A DNA stretch of 64,000 bases from Archivesica marissinica (Eukaryota > Mollusca > Bivalvia > Venerida > Vesicomyidae): positions 17,502,811 through 17,566,810 of the forward strand of contig CM026386.1 in NCBI GenBank assembly GCA_014843695.1. The letters run 5' to 3'. The notes beneath the pieces are model-generated. The model ran no database searches. It was not told the DNA's origin and saw only the letters and a list, made by a program, of their open reading frames with translations. Within the stretch, counting starts at the first letter, position 1; the number at the start of each line of letters is the position of its first letter. Positions 35,586 through 45,578 of the stretch are shown here, in pieces. The position numbers and the translations under genes were made by a program.

Positions 35586-35870
35586 TGTCTGCCTCCGTGG
35601 TCGATGGGTTATGTTCGCTGACTTTTATACCATTATAACCTATAACCGCTGATTGTCACGGGTTTGAGTCCTGCTCAGACCGTGTCTCATTTATATGAAA
35701 ACGTTTGACAGTTTCTTACGGAGGTTGGTGCATCAAGTACTGGTTAACCGCCGAAGACAGACTGCACAGGAAAGGTGTTGTTAGGTAAACTGCCCTCCGG
35801 CGATATAGCCTAAACTGGTGCTGATGCAGGCGTAAAACCCGAACAAACAAAAAACAAACAAACGGGATTT
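35586..35870 (+). mobile_element. SINE family E, copy 4
   Basis: Head CTGCCTCCGTGGTCGATGGG, GGGTTTGAGTCCTGCTCAG (box B-like), body TTCTTACGGAGGTTGGTGCA. Then, instead of the usual tail, ATAGCCTAAACTGGTGCTGA and a (CAAA)n end. Either a variant subfamily or a chimera with another retroposon tail. Confidence 0.65.
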
Positions 35871-36285
35871 CGGTATTCGCTTTGAAGTCGGTAGTTGGCA
35901 GACGGGCTTCTTTCTAACAGCGAATATATATATATAAATGACGTGATTATTATAAGTGTAAGGTGTTCTGCTGTATACGTTTTATATATTTTGCGTCGCC
36001 TCCACAGTGAATTGTGAAGGACCTTCCTTCAACGACAGCTGTTTGTTTTATGACTGAAATGCATTGTTTTAGTTCGCAAAACCGCGGCATTATTTTAATC
36101 AAGTCGGCGTTCCTTCTCTATATTTTAATCAATTCGAAGTTATTTCTTATTATTTTAATCAGTTACACATTCCTTCTCCTTATTTCAATCCAGTAGACAT
36201 TCCTTTCTAGTTATTTGTTTCTAAAAAAATCCCAATTTTACCTCTAAGGCAAGTGCACAGTTTCGTGTTGGTGTCAGTATAGATA

Positions 36286-36552
36286 TGAACAGATATAGCT
36301 ACTATCTGCGAACTCTGCGGTTCGATCCTCCGTCTGACCCTAATAAAATTAACAGTCTTTCAGATGGGACGGTAAACCGAGGTCTCGTGTCGGTGCTTTA
36401 CACCGTGCACGTAAAAGAACCAGAGGAGACTCTGGACTGGGTCTCTGTCTGTATCATTGCACTATTCTCCAAAAATCTAAAATAACTAATCTCTTCAGGA
36501 GGCGTCGCTCATATGGGCAACCGGTAACGACGATAAATAAACGTAAAAACAC
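36286..36552 (+). mobile_element. SINE family A, copy 4
   Basis: The head is shortened to box B (GCGGTTCGATCCTCCGTCTG). The complete body follows (GTCTCGTGTCGGTGCTTTAC, GGGTCTCTGTCTGTATCATT), with tail CGCTCATATGGGCAACCGGT then CGACGATAAATAAACG. 35871-36285 upstream has no recognised feature. Confidence 0.85.
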
Positions 36553-36641
36553 GATATCGACCGTACTATTATAATATCTCTACTCACGTTCTTTATCAAT
36601 ATATTACACACTGATCTGCTAGTATTTTGTTTCTTTGGTTG

Positions 36642-36677
36642 TATACTAGAGGACATAGAAAACGCACACCTACACAA
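36642..36677 (+). repeat. Family J, solo 36-bp unit
   Basis: TATACTAGAGGACATAGAAA ACGCACACCTACAC stands alone with no array and no inverted partner nearby. Confidence 0.8.
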
Positions 36678-36884
36678 TATTATGCTTTACAGCAACACAG
36701 AGATTTCATAACGGCCATCCTTGTATAAACGATTCCCACCTCGTTCTCTCTCACTCATTTGACCTCTATTAAGCAGCCACCTGTGTTAAGCAGCCACTTT
36801 CTGTGATTCCCTTTGCTGGATGCTTACGACAGGTTCGACTGTACACTCTTTCATAGTTTATGGAAATTATGTTTGGCATTGAGA

Positions 36885-36990
36885 AAATCTAAATAAGCTA
36901 CTAGCTTCCGATTTAATCCATTGTTCTTGTATATTAATGTTATAACATGATGTAAATATTGATAAAATAAAATATGCTTAAACTAATAGT
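36885..36990 (+). mobile_element. Family H, divergent copy
   Basis: CTAGCTTCCGATTTAATCCA to AAAATAAAATATGCTTAAAC is recognisably related to the H 3' end with many changes. Confidence 0.45.
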
Positions 36991-37112
36991 ATGCCTTAGC
37001 TGCACCATAATAGATATCATCGGAATGCATAATGCATTGGCGGAAAATCGCACGAATCTACATTTTATTGAACTTAGAATACAATTAAGCTAATGCCATG
37101 CCAGTAGCATTA

Positions 37113-37864
37113 TATACTAGAGGACATAGAAAACGCACACCTACATTATATACTAGAGGACATAGAAAACGCACACCTACATTATATACTAGAGGACATA
37201 GAAAACGCACACCTACATTATATACTAGAGGACATAGAAAACGCACACCTACATTATATACTAGAGGACATAGAAACGCACACCTACATTATATACTAGA
37301 GGACATAGAAAACGCACACCTACATTATATACTAGAGGACATAGAAAACGCACACCTACATTGTATACTAGAGGACATAGAAAACGCACACCTACATTAT
37401 ATGATTATTATTCCATGAAAATGAAACACGAAGGATTCCATCAAAAACATATCCCATCTTTATTACAAAGCACAAACCGAACAACTACAAATATTCCAAA
37501 ATGTTTAAAAACTATGTATTTATATAGTTATTGTTTTTCATGTAAAAACACACTTATCCGAAGTGCGCGTTTTATATGTCCTCTAGTATAGTTATCCGAA
37601 GTGTGCATTTTCTATGTCCTCTAGTATACATGTACACACTTATCCGAAGTGCGCGTTTTCTATGTCCTCTAGTATACATGTACACACTTATCCGAAGTGC
37701 GCGTTTTCTATGTCCTCTAGTATACATGTACACACTTATCCGAAGTGTGCGTTTTATATGTCCTCTAGTATACATGTACACACTTATCCGAAGTGTGCGT
37801 TTTCTATGTCCTCTATTATACATGTACACACTTATCCGAAGTGTGCGTTTTCTATGTCCTCTAG
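37113..37864 (+). mobile_element. Family J element, copy 4, both ends expanded
   Basis: The left array 37113-37402 has eight 36-bp units (one lost an A). The unique region 37403-37545 matches copies 1 and 2. The right array 37546-37864 has about seven units in inverted orientation. The first is followed by a short unit, then five are 48 bp long, with CTTATCCGAAG and CATGTACACA around the shared core GCGTTTTCTATGTCCTCTAG. Left and right arrays thus share only the 25-28-bp terminal core and differ in the rest. No protein is encoded. Confidence 0.88.
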
Positions 37865-37939
37865 TCTAGCATTAAAAAGGTAGTAGCATTTTGCAATAAG
37901 GTTGGTTCTCAAGAATAAACGTGGAAAGAATTTCAATAA

Positions 37940-38010
37940 GAGTTTAGCTTTCATTTCAATCCGCTTGATTTATTGTGTACATAATTATTTGTAGTAAATT
38001 ATGCTTAAGA
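37940..38010 (+). repeat. Single copy of the 95-bp unit's first part
   Basis: GCTTTCATTTCAATCCGCTT GATTTATTGTGTACATAATT is nearly identical to the tandem unit at 39402-39590. Confidence 0.7.
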
Positions 38011-38173
38011 AATAATAAATATCAACCGTGGTATATCGCAGAATAACCCGAGTTGGGAGTTCTTTTGCGTAGAAATATATCACGAAGACCGAAGGCCTGA
38101 GTGATATATTTCTACACATAAGAAAGACAAACGAGGGTTATTCTGCGATATACCACGGTTGATACTTATTATT
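38011..38173. repeat. 163-bp hairpin
   Basis: The 39-bp left arm (38011-38049, AATAATAAATATCAACCGTG..) pairs with 38135-38173 at 38 of 39 positions. A second inner stem GTAGAAATATATCAC / GTGATATATTTCTAC lies at 38069-38083 and 38101-38115. Part of the arm (ATTGCAGAATAACCCGAG) recurs in direct orientation near 38570. Confidence 0.8.
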
Positions 38174-38176
38174 TCG

Positions 38177-38640
38177 ATTCTAACACGACTTACTTCTAAT
38201 AATTTTAAAGGAGTATTTTCTTCAAACGCCGCTGCGTTTGGCTTTCGAAATGTCCTCCCGCGTAAAGGGGTGATGACGTTATTTGTTATGGAAAATATCA
38301 ATCTAGTGCATAAATGAACAAAAGTTGTAACTGATCAATAATTTTATTTATTTTGTCAAATAAAACTGTAGAGAATAGTAACTGAAACGTTACTTAACAG
38401 AAAAACAAGATGGACAAGAGATTATCTGATTCTAAAAATAGCTCACTTCCGTGAATTCCAACGGTATTTTTTACAAACATCACGTGACTTTCATTCATAA
38501 AACTGTACACGCATTGTATAAATGACGTAGCCAAAACACGGTGCGCGTGCAGCATAGTTCAAGGTAGGTATATTGCAGAATAACCCGAGATTGAATTTAC
38601 TCTACACGTCTGTATGTTATTAGTTGGGTCGTGTTAGAAT
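38177..38640. mobile_element. MITE Q (about 464 bp)
   Basis: Perfect 13-bp inverted ends ATTCTAACACGAC (38177-38189, 38628-38640), with similarity continuing into TTCTAATAAT / CTAATAAC. It starts at the edge of the hairpin at 38011-38173 and contains a partial copy of that hairpin's arm. Non-coding. Confidence 0.6.
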
Positions 38641-38730
38641 ATAGATAGATAGTTTATTTTTCAAATTCAATAAGCCAGAGGCCCATGAGAACATACAACA
38701 AACATAAACATATATATTATACAGTATACA
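38641..38730 (-). mobile_element. LINE 3'-end fragment with (TAGA)n
   Basis: ATAGATAGATAGTTTATTTT TCAAATTCAATAAGCCAGAG. On the minus strand it ends AAAATAAACTATCTATCTAT, a typical retroposon 3' terminus. 38731-39260 beyond is AT-rich without recognised features. Confidence 0.5.
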
Positions 38731-39263
38731 GTGACGCAACAAGATGACAATAACACAGTGACAATGCATACAATCAATGGCAGAAATATTTATAACTCTC
38801 ATGAACAGTGTACTCAAACCGTAATGCTCATAGTTTCATACAACACCCAAAATATGCATAGTCATGCGGAGAAGGTGTTAACTATACAACAATCAATTCA
38901 AGTATTAATTCGGTGGTGCATTGCATAATAATATATAGATTTAGAATAGGTACTTTAAATTATTTCATTAAACCTTTACATCAGCATGTACAATGTGTAA
39001 AATGTATAAGCACTACTTATGTAGCTCGGGCCTTAAACAAAACAGTTTCAGCAATTCATATGCAATGTACTGATTGACTTTAACTGAAATGTATAGGCAT
39101 CTATGCATAGTCATGACAAGTGTATATTGTAACTGTAATATTGTCATACATAAATAATAATTTAAAGACGTAATGGCATATATATATTGATTCAAGATGC
39201 ATGCAATATTGTACAAAATAGCACATAATTATATAATAATTTGCACTCAGATGAAACATAATA

Positions 39264-39372
39264 ATTAGTCAGCATATCAATTCTGACCGTAACTCAAAAG
39301 CTTTATAAATGAATACACTTAGTTCATTTATAAAGCTTTTGAGTTACGGTCAGAATTGATATGCTGACTAAT
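39264..39372. repeat. Perfect 50-bp inverted repeat with 9-nt loop
   Basis: Left arm 39264-39313 (ATTAGTCAGCATATCAATTC..) is the exact reverse complement of 39323-39372. The loop is TACACTTAG. No mismatch in 50 bp. Confidence 0.97.
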
Positions 39373-39590
39373 AATATCGAATAAATATGTTTAAACCAAC
39401 AAAGCTTTCATTTCAATCCACTTTAATTTATTGTGTACATAATTATTTGTAGTAAATTATGTTATATAATATCGAATAAATATGTTTAAACCAACAAAGC
39501 TTTCATTTCAATCCACTTTAATTTATTGTGTACATAATTATTTGTAGTAAATTATGTTATATAATGTCGAATAAATATGTTTAAACCAAG
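39373..39590 (+). repeat. 95-bp tandem duplication ending in family H terminus
   Basis: Two full copies (39402-39496, 39497-39590) of AAAGCTTTCATTTCAATCCA..GAATAAATATGTTTAAACCA. A partial copy of the end (39373-39401) precedes them. The unit's 3' end is the H terminus. Confidence 0.88.
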
Positions 39591-39671
39591 AATAAACCGT
39601 CTGTATTTTGGACGGAATTAGATGGTGTATAGGATAGTACATGACTGGCGATGTCATACCATATTGTATGA

Positions 39672-40291
39672 ACGAGTTTTGGAATGTTGCTTTAAGCGAG
39701 CGCTTTGGAGAGCTTAATAGCAAGAATGGAATGTAGCTATAAGCGAGCGCTTTGGAGAGTTTAATAGCAAGATTGGAAAGTTGCTATAAGCGAGCGCTTT
39801 GGAGAGCTTAATAGCAAGAATGGAATGTTGCTATAAGCGAGCGCTTTGGAGAGTTTAATAGCAAGAATGGAATGTTGCTATAAGCGAGCGCTTTGGAGAG
39901 TTTGATAGCAAGAATGGAATGTTGCTATAAGCGAGCGCTTTGGAGAGCTTGATAGCAAGAATGGAATGTATCTATAAGCGAGCGCTTTGGGGAGCTTGAT
40001 AGCAAGAATGGAATGTTGCTATAAGCGAGCGCTTTGAAGAGCTTGATAGCAAGAATGGAATGTTGCTATAAGCGAGCGCTTTGGAGAGCTTAATAGCAAG
40101 AATGGAATGTTGCTATAAGCGAGCGCTTTGGAGAGCTTAATAGCAAGAATGGAATGTTGCTATAAGCGAGCGCTTTGGAGAGCTTAATAGCAAGAATGGA
40201 ATGTTGCTATAAGCGAGCGCTTTGGAGAGCTTAATAGCAAGAATGGAATGTTGCTATAAGCGAGCGCTTTGGAGAGCTTAATAGCAAGAAT
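39672..40291. repeat. 47-bp minisatellite (about 13 copies)
   Basis: Tandem GTTGCTATAAGCGAGCGCTT TGGAGAGCTTAATAGCAAGA ATGGAAT with CTTAATA/CTTGATA variants. AGCGAGCGCTT contains a partial palindrome. Confidence 0.95.
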
Positions 40292-40325
40292 CCCAACTAG
40301 TTTCATGAAACATGCAATCACAAAG

Positions 40326-40589
40326 TAAAGTGTTTGTTTATTAAAGTATCACCCCTATTTAAAGGGCCAGCCATTTCTCACTTATGAGACATCTTTTTAT
40401 GAACATCAGTACTTCACGAATCCTATGCTTGTATGCCAGGCCCCAGACTCGTAGGCAATCGGTAACCTATTATTTAACTAGCTGGCGGCTCATCAACTGG
40501 CCATATCAGAACGAACCCTGACGAGATTCGAACATTCGACCTTCCGCTCCGTAGACGAACGCCTTAACCACTAGGCCACGGAGATTAGC
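40326..40589 (-). mobile_element. SINE family D, copy 1
   Basis: Minus-strand head CTCCGTGGCCTAGTGGTTAA with an Arg-like D arm, TCGTCTACGGAGCGG anticodon region and box B-like TGTTCGAATCTCG. Body CTGATATGGCCAGTTGATGA and CATAGGATTCGTGAAGTACT. Tail GGGTGATACTTTAATAAACA. Confidence 0.82.
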
Positions 40590-40944
40590 AGTAGCATCAA
40601 CCATACATTTGAAGAAAAAACGTTTCTCTTTGCCAGTATATGTTTAGCCTTGTTACATTATGGTACATCCGTATGAACAAATGAACTCATTTTTATGTGA
40701 ACTATGTAAAAGTTGCTAATCCATCCATCCCTGATCTGACCAAATGTGGTTCTATTCTAAGTTGCGTGATAATGCTCTTTTTCCCTGTCAGAATCTTTAA
40801 AAAAACACTATTTTAAATATTTTTAGTGTCATGATTAGCGACTTTTACATAGCTTTTAGAAAGTAAAACATGTTTAACGTTATTGTAATATGCTATTGTC
40901 TCATATAATTGTGTATATGTATGTGTTATAATATAAATTGAAAT
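40590..40944. other. AT-rich interval without recognised gene
   Basis: Nothing identified between SINE D copy 1 and the LINE Z tail. Confidence 0.4.
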
Positions 40945-41080
40945 GTAAGATAAGATAAGATAAGAAAATGTTTATTATAGTGACATGTACATTCCATTTA
41001 TAATTACAATATTACAACAAATGTACATTAATACAATAGCACCCGGCCCAGTGGGCCTATAAGTCACCTTAAACTAATAA
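40945..41080 (-). mobile_element. LINE family Z 3' end, copy 2
   Basis: (GATAA)n then TGTTTATTATAGTGACATGT and CCGGCCCAGTGGGCCTATAA GTCACCTTA. Homologous to 25333-25475. Confidence 0.65.
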
Positions 41081-41388
41081 AGCAATTATTTACAATGGTT
41101 AATATGATATTAAAGTATCTATATATATGACATGACAGACACTTTACATATATCAACATCTAAATGATGGAAGAATAGCTCTAAGCAAATAATACTGTAT
41201 ACATGTGAACGATTGTAATGATTACAATTTTCATTCAAATATATACATGAATAAATTCAATGTATGTACTGTACTGTTTTGATGGTACATACATTTGATC
41301 TTGTCCATCCATCAGTCGGTGCATCAGTCCGTATTCTGTGTTACGGGTAACTCAACCCTTTAGTTCTATTTAAACCTCACTGTTCACA

Positions 41389-41622
41389 GGAAGTCCTGAT
41401 AGCGCAGTGGATGCGCGTTCGCTTCAGGTGCGAAAGGTCCGGAGTTCGAGCCCCACTGGAGCCGTTACGATTGTGCCCTTAGGCAAGGCATTTAAATTCC
41501 ACGTTGCCTCTTCTCTCTCCCTCGTGGCGATGGATTCCATCAGGAATGAGGTCTCGAGAGTGATTTATATAAGTTGAAATAACTTGTTTCGCAATCGAGC
41601 TAAAATAAATTTGTATAAACTA
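41389..41622 (+). mobile_element. SINE family C, copy 4
   Basis: Complete: head GGAAGTCCTGATAGCGCAGT, TTCGCTTCAGGTGCGAA anticodon arm, GAGTTCGAGCCCCAC, tail to TTGTATAAAC. ACCTCACTGT occurs on both sides (41374-41383, 41624-41633), a likely TSD with a few extra bases on the left. Confidence 0.88.
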
Positions 41623-41769
41623 GACCTCACTGTGATATGTTATACAAGACTCTGCAGAGAAGAGACGACGTGGAACATCTATGTCCCTTGGCCACATTTC
41701 TAGTTTTGAAATAACTACTATAATCGGCTATTTTGTTTGTCAGAGAAATAATGTTGTATGTGTTTTATC

Positions 41770-41905
41770 ATGTTATATGTTTCTAGTATTATATTTGTAA
41801 GTGACTTATAGGCCCATTGGGCCGGGTGTATTTAATTGTATAATTTATATGTAAATATTGTCTGATATGTACACAGGTCACTATAATAAACAATTACTTA
41901 CTTAC
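41770..41905 (+). mobile_element. LINE family Z 3' end, copy 3
   Basis: GTGACTTATAGGCCCATTGG GCCGGGTG, then GTCACTATAATAAACAATTA CTTACTTAC. The clearest copy of the 3' end; no ORF upstream. Confidence 0.7.
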
Positions 41906-43230
41906 ATGGGACAGAAATAAAGATATAATATACAGACTGGAGAAAACACTGTGTAATAATGATAATTAAACATCCGTACGCCGTAGTAAATAGTCCCTGA
42001 TGACCAAACAACGTCACACAATTAATCCGCACAATATTTTAATCACTATAATCCCCTAGTGCATATGTAGTATTTTATTGATCTAATTAAATTGTTGATT
42101 GTCAACAAGTAAAGCATAAACACAAACTACACAACCATTCAGAATATGTCCAGGTGTTATTACACATGTGTACATATAAAAAAATATGTTATGGTTGCAT
42201 TACACTGCATACGTGCAAAGTCATGTGCAAAGTTATGTGTTATATATAATGAGACTGCTAGGTAATTCCGCATACCCCACGCAGTGCACAATTGGAACCA
42301 GGTTACAGAGATGCGTCGCAGGGTCACAAGGGCCGCAGGGGCCGCAATATTCATAGAAGCAATGTTGTCACAATATTAATAGTTGTCACTCAATGCCTTT
42401 ACTGGTTCACTATTATGCTTATTGCTGTACAACTGCAGTACTACAAACGTGTACTTGGATATTGTCCTATTCGCTTCTACTCACATTAAGCCTATTCTAG
42501 TGGCACCACCCCTAGAGCATACAGCTTTGTTTTTCCTTCAAATATTTTTCTCCAAATCAGAAAATATTGCTGCAAGACATCCTTTGAACCGGTTACTTAG
42601 GCAATTACGGCTTATGAAATACTGACATATGAACCAAGAAATCGCGTCTGAGACGTTCTGGTTTCCACAGTTCCAGGCATCAGCCAATGCCAGGAGCATT
42701 AATAATTGTAACACAATTTACAAGATTGTGATATCGTGTTAATGATACCAGTGTGCATCATATCTTCGTATAAGAATGATATCTCCCTTGTGAAATTAAA
42801 TCTAGATTTAACAGTGATTTTGTAGTTAATCACACCCATACGGTAATATAAATATTTGTGGGGGAAAAGCAATTATCGTCGAAATTTTCATCCCAGTGGA
42901 AATCAGCAGAATGTGATCAGTATGGAATATTGCTGCTTGTGCCCGTGATATGGATCTCATGGGAGATATGTGACACATGTAGAAAGCTAATAACGTGTCA
43001 GGTACGGGAATTAACACAGTCCACCATTTATCGCTCTTATTACATGATTATCTATCTCACACTAACTAAATAGTTGACAGGACTGGTTATAAAAATTATT
43101 TAGTTTAATTATCTAAAGGATTAAACTTCTTACCTCTCGCAAAAACACTCCTAACTCATAAAATAGTACTGGTACTACTTTCAGACAATGCGCACTATAT
43201 AAAGGGAAGAATCCATCTTGGCAAAACGAT
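41906..43230. other. Long interval without recognised gene
   Basis: Small open frames (60-80 codons) at 42160-42625 and 42826-43073 overlap each other on both strands and show no domain. No tRNA-like boxes or tandem repeats seen. Confidence 0.4.
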
Positions 43231-43280
43231 TAGTCGCCCAAATGCATGTATGCTGTGGCGACTTTAAATAAATTTAACAC
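43231..43280 (+). mobile_element. SINE E/A tail fragment
   Basis: GTCGCCCAAATGCATGTATG..GGCGACTTTAAATAAATTTA resembles the shared A/E tail. Confidence 0.5.
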
Positions 43281-43291
43281 AAGTCAGTTGA

Positions 43292-43717
43292 CAGACGGAT
43301 CAGTAGTCCAGTGAGTAATACGCTGGACTGGTAATCCAGGGATCGTAGATTCGATAAACCGTCTGACCCTAATAAAATTAACAGTCTTTCAGATGGGTCT
43401 TAAACCGAGCTCTCGTGTCGGTGCTTTACACCTTGCTCGTAAAAGAATCAGAGGAAATTCTGGAATGAGTTTCTGTCTATATCATTGCGCTATCCTGCGC
43501 GATGATAAATAAACATTGGACTGGTAATCCAGGGGTCGCAGGTTTGATCCCCCGTCTGACCCTAATAAAATTAACAGTATTTCAGATGGGACGTTAAACC
43601 GAGGTCTCGTGTCGGTGCTTTACAACTTGCACGTACAAGAACCAGAGGATATTCTGGAATGGGTCTCTGTCTGTATCATTGCACTATCCTCCGCGACGAT
43701 AAACAAACGTAAATCAC
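43292..43717 (+). mobile_element. SINE family A tandem dimer
   Basis: First monomer 43292-43513: head GGATCAGTAGTCCAGTGAGT, body, and a shortened tail GATGATAAATAAAC. The second monomer 43514-43717 starts inside the anticodon arm (ATTGGACTGGTAATCC) and runs through body and tail. Both lack the CGCTCATATGGGCAACC part and go straight to CGCGACGATAAA, so they form a short-tail subtype. Confidence 0.85.
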
Positions 43718-43897
43718 GCACACGGTTCTTTCTTTTCTCGACCTGTACTAACAGAGCTTCTAACTACATTTAAATATGTGTCTTAAATCATACAAACTCA
43801 CCCGCCCATCTCAGATGTCCTCGCTTCTGTTTTTGTTATATATTTCAGCTTACGAGGAAGATTAAAACTGCGTCGTCATGGCTGGACATACGAGGTC

Positions 43898-43968
43898 CAA
43901 TATTGCAGTGGATGCGCGTTCGCTTCAGGTGCGAAAGGTCCGGAGTTCGAACCCCGCTGGAGCCGTTA
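43898..43968 (+). mobile_element. SINE family C, copy 5 (head only)
   Basis: ATTGCAGTGGATGCGCGTTC GCTTCAGGTGCGAAAGGTCC to GGAGCCGTTACG. It is cut where an inverted SINE C begins. Confidence 0.8.
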
Positions 43969-44162
43969 CGATTGCGAAACAAGTTCCTATAACTTATATT
44001 AATCACTCTCGAGACCTCATTCCTACTGGAATCCATCGCTACGAGGGAGAGAGAAGAGGCAATGTGGAATTTAAATGCCTTGCCAAAGGGCACAATCGTA
44101 ACGGCTCCAGCGGGCTCGAACTACAGACATTTCGCACCTGAAGCGAAACCTATATCATTGCG
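43969..44162 (-). mobile_element. SINE family C, copy 6 (inverted to copy 5)
   Basis: Minus strand: head TTTCGCTTCAGGTGCGAAAT, body CCTTTGGCAAGGCATTTAAA, tail GAGTGATTAATATAAGTTAT..GTTTCGCAATCG. The junction with copy 5 falls on the CGATTG shared by body and tail. Confidence 0.82.
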
Positions 44163-44609
44163 CTATCGTATAATATCGTTTTATATATGCATGACATGTA
44201 TTCCAACAGCCATGGCCAGTATTCGCCATTAATTTATTTTAAATTAATCCATGTTGAACAGTTTCTTGCATTGCGTTTTTGTCTGTTGGTAATATGGTCT
44301 TATAGGAACTACACAAAACACAAATAATGTATCTCAAATATACACAAACACCTGTTCAAAATGAAACGCGTAGTGATCCTAGCTGCCACATAGGGCTGTT
44401 TACACATCAATGCGCTGGAGCAAGTAGTACTGAAATAAATTCACAATATGACTTCAAATGAACACCAATTCCACAGATGCACCACGATCACAATAAGAAA
44501 TGCAGTATCTAGTTCTACAGTAAAACAGCATCAAAGTATGGTCTGATGTTTTGCAAAAACTACTTTCCTGTACAAGGACTGGGAATAAATTCCATCATGG
44601 TGGTCTAAT
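44163..44609. other. Interval without recognised gene
   Basis: No feature identified. Confidence 0.4.
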
Positions 44610-44765
44610 TAGCCTGGGAACATGCGTCGATATATTTTGCCTGGTCAGTCAAATAAATATATTTTAACACCGAAACCATTAACTGAGCCGTATTGAGTTT
44701 CTGATATTATCAACATTTTGCCAGAAGTTAAATAGTGAAAAATCGATAAACTGTAACCCAGACTA
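44610..44765. mobile_element. Element G, copy 2
   Basis: TAGCCTGGGAACATGCGTCG ATATATTTTGCCTGGTCAGT to CTGTAACCCAGACTA. Interior matches 21349-21501; the right terminus has decayed. Confidence 0.72.
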
Positions 44766-44767
44766 TG

Positions 44768-44873
44768 TTCTTTCATTTCGGACCTTAAACCGAGGTTTCG
44801 TTTCTTTGGAATGGGTCTCTGACTGTATCATTGCACTATCCTCCAACAATATCGTCACAATTTAAAAATAAAC
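44768..44873 (+). mobile_element. SINE family A body fragment
   Basis: CGGACCTTAAACCGAGGTTT and GAATGGGTCTCTGACTGTAT CATTGCACTATCCTCC. No head. Confidence 0.6.
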
Positions 44874-44875
44874 CG

Positions 44876-45366
44876 TGACATTGCAATGTTTCGTTTATCA
44901 CTTTTAGTACTATCCATTTATTATGTTTTCTCTAAAACATTTTACTTTAAAATTATATTATATTGTTTGTACTTTATTCATGATAGTATTGTAAACGATT
45001 TTATTATGCCCTAGGGTGATGTCTTTAATTTCAATTATCCTTCCATTTCTTAAAGTTTATATCATATGGTATATATGTTGGTAGTTTTAATCTATAATTT
45101 ATATTTTGTGTATCTAATGTACAATCCATAGTTTAAGTAGGTTCTCTAAAAGTGTACTCTCTAAAACATGTAAAGATCGAAATTATATAATTTTTTCCAT
45201 ACTTTTATCACATGCTTTTAACCCTGCATTCTATATTTTGCAATCTTTGATTTTTATTGTTATATGTGTGCTATGTTACATGTTTATGTATAGCGCTTTT
45301 GAACGTGAATTTTTTATATGATAAGGGCGCTCAATAAGAATGGTATAATAATAATATATAATAATA
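44876..45366 (+). mobile_element. LINE 3' UTR with (TAA)n tail, copy 1
   Basis: Its end TAGCGCTTTTGAACGTGAAT..GATAAGGGCGCTCAATA AGAATGGTATAATAATAATA matches the end of the copy at 47590-48028 (CACTTTTGAACGT..GAGTGCTATACAAATCTGGT ATAATAATAA). Confidence 0.6.
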
Positions 45367-45369
45367 ATC

Positions 45370-45578
45370 TAAAATCACTAAATCTGCTTATGAAGCTATT
45401 TTTTGGCCATTCGATTGAAATCCTCAGATACCTATGAAGCATCTCCAATCTGGCAGAAGTTTCCAACATGCCGCGCGCGCCATCATTGTGGAATACACTC
45501 GCCGATGTTATAAGACACCATGATACACTCGTAGAATTCAAAACCAAGTTTAAAACACACTTGTTCATGAAACACTAT
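45370..45578 (+). pseudogene. LINE ORF2 C-terminus remnant, interrupted by a DNA transposon
   Basis: From 45468 the plus strand reads MPRAPSLWNTLADVIRHHDT, then LVEFKTKFKTHLFMKHY. This is the common C-terminus of CR1/L2-like non-LTR retrotransposon polyproteins (W-N-x-L..I-R..F-K-x-K-x-K-x-H-L-F). An in-frame stop lies upstream (about 45435), so it is a dead fragment. The 2.0-kb transposon at 45579-47589 interrupts the last codons. Removing it and one TAT would give HYGV and a stop at 47599-47601. The family assignment rests on this C-terminal motif alone. Confidence 0.7.

Noticed and set aside
38080..38301. 73-codon frame on the minus strand
   Set aside because: Lies across the hairpin and the end of MITE Q; explained by repeat structure.
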